This document shows positions 1 to 7,323 of a stretch of DNA of 64,000 nucleotides, piece by piece. The position numbers and the translations under genes are program-made. Below the pieces are notes generated by a model, which worked only from the letters and a program-made list of their open reading frames with translations, was not told the origin of the DNA and did no database searches. Location of the stretch: NCBI GenBank assembly GCA_965242665.1, contig OZ251484.1, positions 620,001 through 684,000 of the forward strand, given 5' to 3'. This DNA is from VXLM01 sp965242665. Lineage in GTDB: Bacteria; Chloroflexota; Dehalococcoidia; Lucifugimonadales; VXLM01. How positions within the stretch are numbered: the stretch's first letter is position 1; each line of letters starts with the position of its first letter.

Positions 1-354
1 TTCCCTGGAGGTCTTATTTTCGTTATTGTCTCTCTATCGATAGTGTTTGGGTCAGCGGGGCCTCTCGTATCTGGTACAGTGTTAATTAGCACTATGAGGC
101 GTTCGTACCGGAATCGCGTAATCATGATGCTTGGAGTATGGATTGCCATCACGCTTGGAGGATGGGCCGTCATGACCATGCTTCACGACCCTAGTAGATC
201 ACCATACGCGCACGGTGGTGACATATTCTGGTGTGAAAATACACAGGTAAGGCGGGTCAGCGCGATCAATTACCACACATGGTTCAGCGGTACTAAGTAC
301 CACTCCTGGTGGGGTATTCCAATTTTTTCCTTGCCGACATGCGGGAACCAATGA
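1..354 (+). CDS. Small membrane protein, 5' end outside window
   Basis: The frame is open from the first base of the window, so the start is probably upstream; a GTG at 43 is the first internal alternative. Two hydrophobic stretches are visible: one from the window edge (LIFVIVSLSIVF) and one after a basic RRSYRNR segment (MMLGVWIAITLGGWAVMTM). The rest is a short, aromatic-rich extracytoplasmic tail with two cysteines. The stop overlaps the next ATG at 351 (ATGA), so the two genes look translationally coupled. I do not recognise a family; the call as a gene rests on the open frame and the membrane segments only. Confidence 0.45.
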   Translation, partial: FPGGLIFVIVSLSIVFGSAGPLVSGTVLISTMRRSYRNRVIMMLGVWIAITLGGWAVMTMLHDPSRSPYAHGGDIFWCENTQVRRVSAINYHTWFSGTKYHSWWGIPIFSLPTCGNQ

Positions 355-530
355 GACGGACTAGTCTCTTCGTGGCGGGATCCGCAGTTGTGCTTGCGCT
401 TGTGTTGGTTGGGTGTGCGGCGGACGTGCGCCAACTCCTGCGCCGCCGCCCCGAACGAACCGCGTCTCGACAACCCCCGCACGCCCGGCATATCCCGCAC
501 CCACCCACGTCATTCCCGCGCAGGCGGGAA
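351..530 (+). pseudogene. Lipoprotein N-terminus running into a hairpin repeat
   Basis: From ATG 351 the frame encodes a clean lipoprotein signal peptide: MRRTS, a hydrophobic core (LFVAGSAVVLALVL) and a lipobox LVGC. About 30 codons later it enters Arg/Pro-rich sequence and then the hairpin repeat at 508-530. The same frame stays open to 716, but only as antisense to the methyltransferase gene that ends at 533. No mature domain remains, so I read it as a lipoprotein gene whose 3' part was lost or frameshifted. It overlaps the stop of the upstream membrane protein by 4 bases. Confidence 0.4.
508..530 (-). repeat. Dispersed hairpin repeat, copy 1
   Basis: Arms ATTCCCGC and GCGGGAA around a 4-base loop. 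It lies 2 bases past the stop codon of the leftward methyltransferase gene, in the orientation shared by the other stop-proximal copies. Confidence 0.85.
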
Positions 531-532
531 CC

Positions 533-1873
533 CTACCCCAGAGCCTCCCGCAACTCATTCGCCTTCCGCCGCGCCCGCAACTGCGCCCCCTCCGCCTCCG
601 CCTCATCCCGCATCCATCCGTCCTTCTTGTTCTGCCTGCACAGGCCGGCCAGTGTGAACTTGTTGAACTTCTTCTCGCCGCACGGACCGCACAGCAAGAT
701 CCGATTCGTAATATGATTCTCCCCGCCCTCGTCTCGCGGCAAGATATGATCGAGATCCATGAACTCCCGCTCAAGCGACCGACCGCATCCGGCACACGTG
801 ACGAGACCGGTCGCCGTACCCTGCGCTTCCGCAAGATAGTCGGACATCTCATGCCGAAACAGCCGCTGCCACTTCTCCGGATGCCGCCACATCCAAAGCC
901 TCAGATCCAGCGAAGCCGCCTCCCCGCCGTCCGTCCGCTCCGGCAGCGTCTCCGTCACCTTCAGCTGCTCCACCGCAACCATGCGCTTCTCCGCTTCCAA
1001 GCGTTGTACGATGAGGTCTTTCGTTTGCTCCCACTTGTCGATGGCGGCCCACTGGCGATTCAAGCGTTCTGCTGCAACGCACGTCGTCCCGCACCCAGCG
1101 AACGGGTCGAGCACAAGGTCGCCCTCGTTGGACGACGCCTTGATGAGATGTTCATACAACGCGAGCGGCTTCTGCGTCGGATAGCCTGTCCGTTCGCTGT
1201 CCATTGAGTTTAGGTTGGGCATGACTATGACATCATCCGGGGTCTTGCCTTTTGGAGGTGCTTTACCCGCCTTCTTGTGTCTCCAGGCCGTCATTCCGCT
1301 CTCATACGGCATCAGTACATCTTCTCGGTTGAAGATTTCTCCTCCATCTTTCACATAGAGCAAGACGATGTCGTGTGCTTTTGCGTGTTGTTTCTTTCCC
1401 CTTGACGCATTCTTGTAGTACCAGACGATCTCGTTCCGAAAGTTCTCCCGCCCGAACACCGCGTCCATCAGCGCCTTGAGATAGTGGCTCGCAGTCGGGT
1501 CGCAGTGAAGATAGATGCTCCCCGTCGGCTTCAGCAGCCGGTGCATCTCTATCAATCGCACGCCCATGAAGCACAGGAACGCCCCCATATCGTCCCCCAA
1601 ATTCGCCCGCGTAGACTTGATGACCGTCCACACCTCCCTCCAGTCGTTCTTGATAGCATCCGTCTGACGCGAATGCGCCTCCTCGTCCCACTTCCAGCGG
1701 TCTTGGAACGACGCCCCGGCCGCCAACGAATCCGGCGTCGCATGAAAATCACGCCCCTTGTTGAACGGCGGATCCGTCGCTATCAGATCGACCGTCTCCG
1801 AATTCATGGCACGCATGAAGTCGATATTGTCTCCCAAAAACAGCGTTCGATTCTCGAAATTGCGTTCTGCCAT
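533..1873 (-). CDS. Site-specific DNA methyltransferase fused to HNH nuclease
   Basis: About 446 aa. The N-terminal part is an N4/N6 amino-methyltransferase: motif IV TDPPFN near residue 34, a TGYPTQKP segment near 230, and the AdoMet motif LDPFAGCGTT near 257. Motif IV before motif I is the beta-class order. The last ~90 residues form a separate HNH module: C-x2-C (near 360), DLDHILPRDEGGENH (near 375) and a second C-x2-C in LLCGPCGEKKFN. The fusion suggests one polypeptide that both methylates and cuts, but nuclease specificity cannot be read from sequence. No separate restriction subunit lies beside it. The ATG at 1873 was preferred; an in-frame TTG at 1882 is possible and neither has a good ribosome binding site. 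Confidence 0.9.
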   Translation of the reverse strand: MAERNFENRTLFLGDNIDFMRAMNSETVDLIATDPPFNKGRDFHATPDSLAAGASFQDRWKWDEEAHSRQTDAIKNDWREVWTVIKSTRANLGDDMGAFLCFMGVRLIEMHRLLKPTGSIYLHCDPTASHYLKALMDAVFGRENFRNEIVWYYKNASRGKKQHAKAHDIVLLYVKDGGEIFNREDVLMPYESGMTAWRHKKAGKAPPKGKTPDDVIVMPNLNSMDSERTGYPTQKPLALYEHLIKASSNEGDLVLDPFAGCGTTCVAAERLNRQWAAIDKWEQTKDLIVQRLEAEKRMVAVEQLKVTETLPERTDGGEAASLDLRLWMWRHPEKWQRLFRHEMSDYLAEAQGTATGLVTCAGCGRSLEREFMDLDHILPRDEGGENHITNRILLCGPCGEKKFNKFTLAGLCRQNKKDGWMRDEAEAEGAQLRARRKANELREALG

Positions 1874-1989
1874 CCTACCCAACCATTTCTCGATTCCCTA
1901 TCGTGTTCCCAGTCCCCCATTGCCCGTCCCGCCCCTGCCCCCGTCATATCCCTCTGTCATTCCCGCACCCACGTCATTCCTCTGTCTAC

Positions 1990-2068
1990 GTCATTCCCGC
2001 GAAGGCGGGAATCTCCCCCTCACGTCATATCCCGCCCCCACCCCCGTCATTCCCGCGTAGGCGGGAAC
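1990..2068 (-). repeat. Two hairpin repeat copies in a degenerate tract
   Basis: Copies at 1990-2012 (loop variant GAAG) and 2046-2068 (GTAG) sit in C-rich spacer made of partial copies (CGTCAT plus ATCCCGC fragments) over about 1930-2095. The second copy is 31 bases past the stop of the leftward permease gene. Confidence 0.85.
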
Positions 2069-2099
2069 CTCCCCCTCACGCCATATCCCCTGGCCCCCC

Positions 2100-3143
2100 T
2101 CAATCCCCCTTCGCCCCCGCAACATCCTCGCGCAGGAACACCCACAGAGCCCCCGCACCGAGCGCCGCCGTGTACCCCAAGATCACCAAGAACGCCCGCA
2201 GATGATCCGGCTGCTCGACCGCCGCCCCTAGCGCCTCCTGCGCCTGCAGCGCATCCCCCGTCCGCATCCACTCCGCCGCGTTCTGCCCAAGCAACGCAAC
2301 ACCCATGGCGTTCTCCAGCCAGTCCGCGATATTCCCCAGGAGAGGAACCAAGACCAGCTCGATGATATAGTACCCCAGCGAGAGCGAGATGCCCTGCGCC
2401 GTCGACCGAGTCACCACCGCCAAGAACGCCGCCAGCGCAATGTACGGAACCAGCGCGTACACCATCTTGGCCGCTTGTACGCCCGCGTCCCGCCATCCCT
2501 CCGCCTCCGTAGAAAGCAGCGACCCCTCCTCGGCAGGCGGTATGATACCCGCCGCGATGCTGGAGATCCCCGTAAGAACGCTCATGACCGCCAGCCCCCC
2601 AATGCACGCCAGCATGAGCATCACCAACTTGCCCGTAAGGAACTGCCACCGCCCCACTCCCCTCGTCAGCGCCGCCCGCAGCGTCCCCAAGCCGTATTCT
2701 AAGCCCACCACCGACGCAGCCAAGACCATTACAGGAATGACGATGAACGGAAGCATGCCCTCGTTCAGATTGATGCTGGACGGAAGCGTGAATATCGCCC
2801 GGCTCTCCTCCGGCGAAACGTAGTCCACGCAAGTCGCGCTCCACTCCTCCACCTCCACGCTAACCCTCTCGAGCTCGTCCCCAGAGAGCGGCGCAAGCTT
2901 CTCCTCCACACGCCCGCCTACCAAATCCCCGCACGTCACCTCGATCCGCCCAGCGCTGCCGTTGTACTCATACGCATCCAGCAGAGAGCCAAACGCGTCC
3001 TCGCTCACGTGATATCCAATATAGAACCCCCACAAGAGAGCCTGCGTAATGAGAACCACGACGCCCAGCAGGATCCAAGGCAGCCACCGCCGCCGCACCT
3101 TGTACCACTCCCCCAGCGTCAACCGCGCGACATGTGCGATCAT
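2100..3143 (-). CDS. ABC-2 type transporter permease
   Basis: 347 aa from ATG 3143, which overlaps the ATPase stop codon by 4 bases (ATGA), indicating translational coupling. Transmembrane segments are visible near residue 18 (WILLGVVVLITQALLWGF), then after a ~110-residue extracytoplasmic domain (FIVIPVMVLAASVVG, VMLMLACIGGLAVMSVL, MVYALVPYIALAAFLAVV, a Leu/Val helix, and a C-terminal FLVILGYTAALGAGALWVF). A long first external loop and the pair with a DrrA-like ATPase fit an ABC-2 exporter of drugs, lipids or a bacteriocin-like substrate; the substrate is not inferable. A longer frame upstream of 3143 is antisense to nothing but lies inside the ATPase gene, so it was not used. Confidence 0.85.
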   Translation of the reverse strand: MIAHVARLTLGEWYKVRRRWLPWILLGVVVLITQALLWGFYIGYHVSEDAFGSLLDAYEYNGSAGRIEVTCGDLVGGRVEEKLAPLSGDELERVSVEVEEWSATCVDYVSPEESRAIFTLPSSINLNEGMLPFIVIPVMVLAASVVGLEYGLGTLRAALTRGVGRWQFLTGKLVMLMLACIGGLAVMSVLTGISSIAAGIIPPAEEGSLLSTEAEGWRDAGVQAAKMVYALVPYIALAAFLAVVTRSTAQGISLSLGYYIIELVLVPLLGNIADWLENAMGVALLGQNAAEWMRTGDALQAQEALGAAVEQPDHLRAFLVILGYTAALGAGALWVFLREDVAGAKGD

Positions 3144-4060
3144 TCCCCGCCTCCTTCCAGCACGCCGGTAACTTCGAGGAAATACTCCTCGAGAGACGTC
3201 TCCACCGGTGCCATCTCCGCAATATACACCTCCGACCGCGCCAATGCCGCCGAAAGCTCGATAGACCGCGCAACCGGCGCGGACACCAGCAGCCCGCCGT
3301 CCTCCACACTCACCCCCTCCACCCACTCCAACCCAGACAAGACATCCCGCGCCTTTGCGTCGTCTCCAGTCTTCAGCCTCACCTGTTCACGTCGGCTGGA
3401 ATTCACCAAATCGTCGACCTTCCCCTGCGCGATCAACTTCCCCTTGGAAATGATAGTCACGCTGTCGCACACCTGCTCCACCTCATGCAGCAAGTGACTC
3501 GACAACAGCACCGTCCGATCCTCGGTACCGATGCTCCGAATCAGATCCCGCACCTCGATCATCCCTTCCGGATCCAACCCATTCGTCGGCTCATCGAGAA
3601 ATACGATATCCGGGTCTCCAAGCAGCGCATAGGCAATCCCCAACCGCTGCTTCATCCCCAGGGAGTACGTCCGAAAGCGGTGGTCCCCTCGACCCCCAAG
3701 CCCAACCCGATCCAACAAACCGTCTATCTCGGCCGCATCCCCCCGACCAGAAATCAACTGAAAATACCCAAGATTCTCTCGCCCAGACAAATACGGATAG
3801 AACGACGGACTCTCGATGACCGCCCCAACCCGCCGCAGCGACTGCTCATGCCCATCGGCCGAGCCGAACAACTTGAAGCTCCCCTCCGTAGGACGCAGCA
3901 ACCCAAGCAGCATCCCCATCGTCGTCGTCTTCCCAGACCCATTCGGTCCCAACAGCCCGTACACCCGCCCCCGCCGAACCTCCATCGAAAGACCGTCCAC
4001 AGCGACGACATCCCCGTACCGCTTCGTCAACCCCTCCGTCTGAATGACGAAGTCATCCAT
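3140..4060 (-). CDS. ABC transporter ATP-binding protein
   Basis: 306 aa. Walker A GPNGSGKTT near residue 39, Q-loop region, the signature YSLGMKQRLGIA (the LGMKQR variant typical of DrrA/CcmA-like exporters), Walker B VFLDEPTNGLDP and the switch-histidine segment LLSSHLLHEVE. The C-terminal ~90 residues are the usual domain after the ABC core in this subfamily. It supplies ATP hydrolysis for the overlapping permease gene. No other exporter component or regulator is next to the pair. Confidence 0.95.
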   Translation of the reverse strand: MDDFVIQTEGLTKRYGDVVAVDGLSMEVRRGRVYGLLGPNGSGKTTTMGMLLGLLRPTEGSFKLFGSADGHEQSLRRVGAVIESPSFYPYLSGRENLGYFQLISGRGDAAEIDGLLDRVGLGGRGDHRFRTYSLGMKQRLGIAYALLGDPDIVFLDEPTNGLDPEGMIEVRDLIRSIGTEDRTVLLSSHLLHEVEQVCDSVTIISKGKLIAQGKVDDLVNSSRREQVRLKTGDDAKARDVLSGLEWVEGVSVEDGGLLVSAPVARSIELSAALARSEVYIAEMAPVETSLEEYFLEVTGVLEGGGE

Positions 4061-4210
4061 GGAACCCTCCTCTCATGACCACGAGTCATCGGTGCCTACT
4101 TGTACCACACCCCGCAATGACAATCAACCGCCGTAGACTTCGCGTCAGCCCCCCCCCGAAACCCACAACCACATCATTCCCGCACCCACGTCATTCCCGT
4201 CCCAGTCTAC

Positions 4211-4233
4211 GTCATTCCCGCGTAGGCGGGAAT
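4211..4233 (-). repeat. Dispersed hairpin repeat copy
   Basis: GTAG-loop copy, 21 bases past the stop of the leftward Uma2 gene. Partial copies (CATTCCCGC) precede it from about 4168. Confidence 0.85.
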
Positions 4234-4254
4234 CTCCCCTCACGTCATTCCCCC

Positions 4255-4806
4255 CTACCCAAACACATCCGCCACCCGCATCTGCCACCCAGGAACGACA
4301 TCCTCCACCGACAAGACATCCCCTTCCGTCAACACCGCCGCATCTCCAGCCGAGCGGTGCACCTTCACCGCACGCCTGCCCGGATCCACCACAACCACCG
4401 CCTGCGCCCCACCGCCCAGCCAATCCGCAACCTTCTCCTCCACCTCGCTATAGCGGTCACGCGGCGATACTACCTCCACCGCAATGTCCGGAGCACCCGG
4501 AAAGAACCCCCACGCATCCCCGGCCGCTTCCACCCTCTCCCTCCGAATGAACGCCGCGTCAGGAGCCCGAACGTGATCCGGATCGGATCCCAACACGAAC
4601 CCCGTCTCCGCCCCATAGACCTCCCCCAGCCCATTCGACTTCACGTGCATCCAAAGCCTAGCCCCGACCGCCATCGCAAGCTTTCCGTGTACATGCCCAG
4701 CAGGCCCCATCTTTCGCAGCTCCCCTCTGACTAGCTCATACCGAAACCCATCATCCGGCATATCCAGCAGATCCTCCGCCGTCATCCGTCTAGCCGTCGT
4801 AGTCAT
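4255..4806 (-). CDS. Uma2 family endonuclease-like protein
   Basis: 183 aa. The sequence fits the Uma2 (DUF820, PD-(D/E)xK fold) pattern: MTAEDLLDMPDDGFRYELV with the conserved YELV-x-GEL, a central PDAAFI segment, and PDIAVEVVSPRD followed by KVADWLGGGAQAVVVVDP. The usual ExV-SP-D catalytic region is intact. The family is abundant in cyanobacteria and Chloroflexota; its cellular role is not established. It stands alone between repeat tracts. Confidence 0.88.
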   Translation of the reverse strand: MTTTARRMTAEDLLDMPDDGFRYELVRGELRKMGPAGHVHGKLAMAVGARLWMHVKSNGLGEVYGAETGFVLGSDPDHVRAPDAAFIRRERVEAAGDAWGFFPGAPDIAVEVVSPRDRYSEVEEKVADWLGGGAQAVVVVDPGRRAVKVHRSAGDAAVLTEGDVLSVEDVVPGWQMRVADVFG

Positions 4807-4835
4807 GCCTGCTCCTCCTGATTCCTCGCCACATC

Positions 4836-5020
4836 GCTGCCGCCCCTGCCCACGTCATATCCCACCCCAAGTCTACGTCATTCCCGCACCCACCCACGTC
4901 ATTCTCGCGTAGGCGGGAATCCACCCACTCACGCCATTCCCGCACCCACCCACGTCATATCCCGCACCCACCCACGTCATTCCCGCACCCACCCACGTCA
5001 TTCCCGCGCAGGCGGGAATC
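4836..5020 (-). repeat. Tandem array of partial and complete hairpin repeats
   Basis: The spacer is built almost wholly from CACCCACGTCATTCCCGC-type units, several without the second arm. Complete hairpins are at 4898-4920 (one arm has CTCGC) and 4996-5020. The last copy is 11 bases past the stop of the leftward cupin gene. Confidence 0.85.
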
Positions 5021-5031
5021 TCCCCCTCACG

Positions 5032-5397
5032 TCACTCTACCACCTCCGTCTCGCACTCCCCCGTCTGCAACGAAATATGCGAAAACTCCCCGGACCCCTT
5101 CGCTCCGTGGCGATGCACCTCCCCGGCCGGAATGAACGCCGTATCCCCCTCGCGAATCTCCTCCTCCCCATCCCGCGTCCCCACCATCCCCACGCCCCGC
5201 GTCACATACAACACCTGATCGCACGTATGCGTATGGAACTTCGTCCGTGCACCCGACGCAAAGTTCACGACATTCATCCGATAGCTCCCCGTATCCTCCT
5301 CTCCAATCAACGGATTCATCAACACCTGCCCGCCCTCGAAGATCGGAAAATGAGAATTGTCCAAGACCTCGCGGCCGACCGCCTTGATAACCTTCAT
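5032..5397 (-). CDS. Single-domain cupin protein
   Basis: 121 aa from ATG 5397, chosen because AGGAGG lies 6 bases upstream. Cupin motif 1 is KFHTHTCDQVLYVTRGVG (two His and a Gln where many cupins have Glu) and motif 2 is GDTAFIPAGEVHRHGA. These give a metal-binding beta-barrel of the small RmlC-like kind. Enzymatic or sensory roles are both possible. The gene is monocistronic and is followed directly by a hairpin repeat. Confidence 0.85.
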   Translation of the reverse strand: MKVIKAVGREVLDNSHFPIFEGGQVLMNPLIGEEDTGSYRMNVVNFASGARTKFHTHTCDQVLYVTRGVGMVGTRDGEEEIREGDTAFIPAGEVHRHGAKGSGEFSHISLQTGECETEVVE

Positions 5398-5495
5398 ACC
5401 TGTCCTCCTTTCTTCTTGTGCCACAAGCATACACTCACCCGCCCCCCAATCCAACCATCACCCATGGCGGCCCACAGTCCACTTCAGAACATGGA

Positions 5496-6026
5496 CTACC
5501 TTCCAACCCCATTCGACTTGTCCCTCTGCGAGTCCGCATCCGCCTCTTGCGCTCCCGGCTCCCCGCTTCCATCCCCATCCTCCACAACCTCCGTATCCTC
5601 CACATCCTTCCACTCATCCCGTACATCCCCGTTCTTGTACTTGCGGTGACAGCCTACTCCGATGCAATCGCCGAGGAAGTCGTAGAACCCGAAACGCCTT
5701 GCGATGTCACGCACGAGTTCCCCGTCTCCCCACTCTACTATGTCATACTTCGCGGTGTTCCACTGGGGATAGATGGGCCGCGTCTCGCCCGTCTCTTCGT
5801 CGACGAAGACCGCGTCGTTCGGGATCGTCGCGTCTGCGTCGATGCGCTCGAGCCCATCCTCCATGACAGGCTCGAACTTCGTAATCAGCCGCGGAGCATA
5901 CTCATCCTTGGCGTGCTCCAAGATGATGGTTGCGTCAGGCTTCGCTCGTCCGCTTCTGTAAACCCTCCGATCATTCTCGATCCTGATCCTGACGTGCCGA
6001 TCCCGATATTTTGCCGGTATAGCCAT
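5496..6026 (-). CDS. Hypothetical protein
   Basis: 176 aa from ATG 6026. The frame continues further upstream, but that part translates the hairpin repeat at 6081-6104 (WIPAYAGVT), so it is not coding. The protein begins MAIPAKYRDRHVRIRIE, has a central WNTAKYDIVEWGDGE segment and a GCHRKYKNGD stretch, and ends in a very acidic, low-complexity tail (DVEDTEVVEDGDGSGEPG). There is no signal peptide or membrane segment. Family unknown. Confidence 0.6.
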   Translation of the reverse strand: MAIPAKYRDRHVRIRIENDRRVYRSGRAKPDATIILEHAKDEYAPRLITKFEPVMEDGLERIDADATIPNDAVFVDEETGETRPIYPQWNTAKYDIVEWGDGELVRDIARRFGFYDFLGDCIGVGCHRKYKNGDVRDEWKDVEDTEVVEDGDGSGEPGAQEADADSQRDKSNGVGR

Positions 6027-6080
6027 GTGAACCCCCGTTATGATTGCCGGTCCTGCCCCCGTATAGACGGGCCGCCGCCA

Positions 6081-6104
6081 CGTCACTCCCGCGTAGGCGG
6101 GAAT
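6081..6104 (-). repeat. Dispersed hairpin repeat copy
   Basis: Copy with one arm changed (CACTCCCGC); 55 bases upstream of the leftward hypothetical gene rather than after a stop codon. Confidence 0.75.
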
Positions 6105-6309
6105 CCAACGCCCCTGCCCCCCGAGAAACCGAATCCAGTGTGCCATACCCATGCAGTGAAAGTAAACGGAACCCGCGCGCGATCCCCCGCCTCGACGCAT
6201 CCCGTCGAAAGCCCCCCGCGCCAAGAGAACCCCCGTCCCCCGCTTTACCTTTCCCCCACTTTCGAGTATAACTCACTTCATACACTCCAAACCCCCGGGA
6301 GCACTGCGA

Positions 6310-7323
6310 ATGAAAGCCGCTCGACTGGTCGGGCCAAAGCACTTCGAAATCACCGACGCACCCATCTCCCGCACCCGCGACGGCAACTGCCTCATACAAC
6401 TAGAGCGATGGTCCGTCTGCGGCAGCGACATCCGATACGAATACGGCACAACCTTCCCAGAAGAACACTACCCCACAGACACCGGCGTCCCCTGCCACGA
6501 ACTCGCCGGCGTCATCGTCGAAAGCCGCTCCAAACTCTGGCGCGAAGGACAGCGCGTCATCGTCATCCCCACCTCACACGCAGGACTCGTCGAATACTAC
6601 CAGTCCCCCCCAGACCGCATGATCCCCATCCCAGACGACGGCGACCCAGGCGACTGGCTCATGTGCCAACCCTCAGGCACCGTCCTCTTCGCCCTCCAAC
6701 AAGCAGGAACCCTCCTCGGCTCCACCGTCCTAATCATCGGACAAGGCCCCATCGGGCTATCATTCACCGCCATGACCGCCAGAGCAGGCGCACGCACCGT
6801 CATCGCAGCCGACCTCTTCGACTACCGCCTCCAACACGCGCGCAGACTCGGCGCCACCCACACCGTCAACCCATCCAAGCAACCCCTCGACCAAGCAATC
6901 GAAGACATCACCAACGGAACCGGCCCAGACATCACCGTCGAAGCCGCAGGATACCCCGATACCCTCTCGGCCGCATGTAAACTCGTCCGACCACACGGAA
7001 CCATCCTCATGTTCGGCGGACAGCAAGAAACCGGAGACCCCAACCCAACCGTCCCAATCGACGCCCGCAGCCTCCTCTACCGCAACGCCAAACTCATATC
7101 TACCGCCGCAGGCGCCAGCGGAAGCGTCACCAACCACATCCACCAAATGGTCGCACTCAAACAACGCGGATGGTGGGACCCCGCTGAACTCATCACCCAC
7201 CGCCTCCCATTCGACGACCTCGCAGACGCATTCCGCATGTACGACACCCGCGCGGACGGAATCCTCAAAGCAGTCATGAGCATGGAACCCAAACCCGCCA
7301 GCGCCCCAGGAGGCAGAAATTGA
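6310..7323 (+). CDS. Zinc-type medium-chain alcohol dehydrogenase
   Basis: 337 aa. GroES-like domain with catalytic zinc ligands in SVCGSDIRYE and VPCHELAGV, then a Rossmann domain with VLIIGQGPIGLSFTAMTARAGA and AADLFDYRLQHARRLGA for NAD(P). The structural-zinc lobe with its four cysteines, normal in alcohol and threonine dehydrogenases, is missing: the segment reads HAGLVEYYQSPPDRMIP. It oxidises an alcohol or polyol of unknown identity. Its stop overlaps the TTG start of the following NHL-repeat gene, so the two are probably made together. Confidence 0.88.
   Translation: MKAARLVGPKHFEITDAPISRTRDGNCLIQLERWSVCGSDIRYEYGTTFPEEHYPTDTGVPCHELAGVIVESRSKLWREGQRVIVIPTSHAGLVEYYQSPPDRMIPIPDDGDPGDWLMCQPSGTVLFALQQAGTLLGSTVLIIGQGPIGLSFTAMTARAGARTVIAADLFDYRLQHARRLGATHTVNPSKQPLDQAIEDITNGTGPDITVEAAGYPDTLSAACKLVRPHGTILMFGGQQETGDPNPTVPIDARSLLYRNAKLISTAAGASGSVTNHIHQMVALKQRGWWDPAELITHRLPFDDLADAFRMYDTRADGILKAVMSMEPKPASAPGGRN

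Noticed and set aside
2047..2844. 265-codon minus-strand Gly-rich frame
   Set aside because: Alternative frame of the ABC permease; composition is typical of a shadow frame.
4836..5020. Regularly spaced repeats that might be a CRISPR array
   Set aside because: Units are partial copies of the dispersed hairpin repeat with no unique spacers of constant length, and no cas genes are present.
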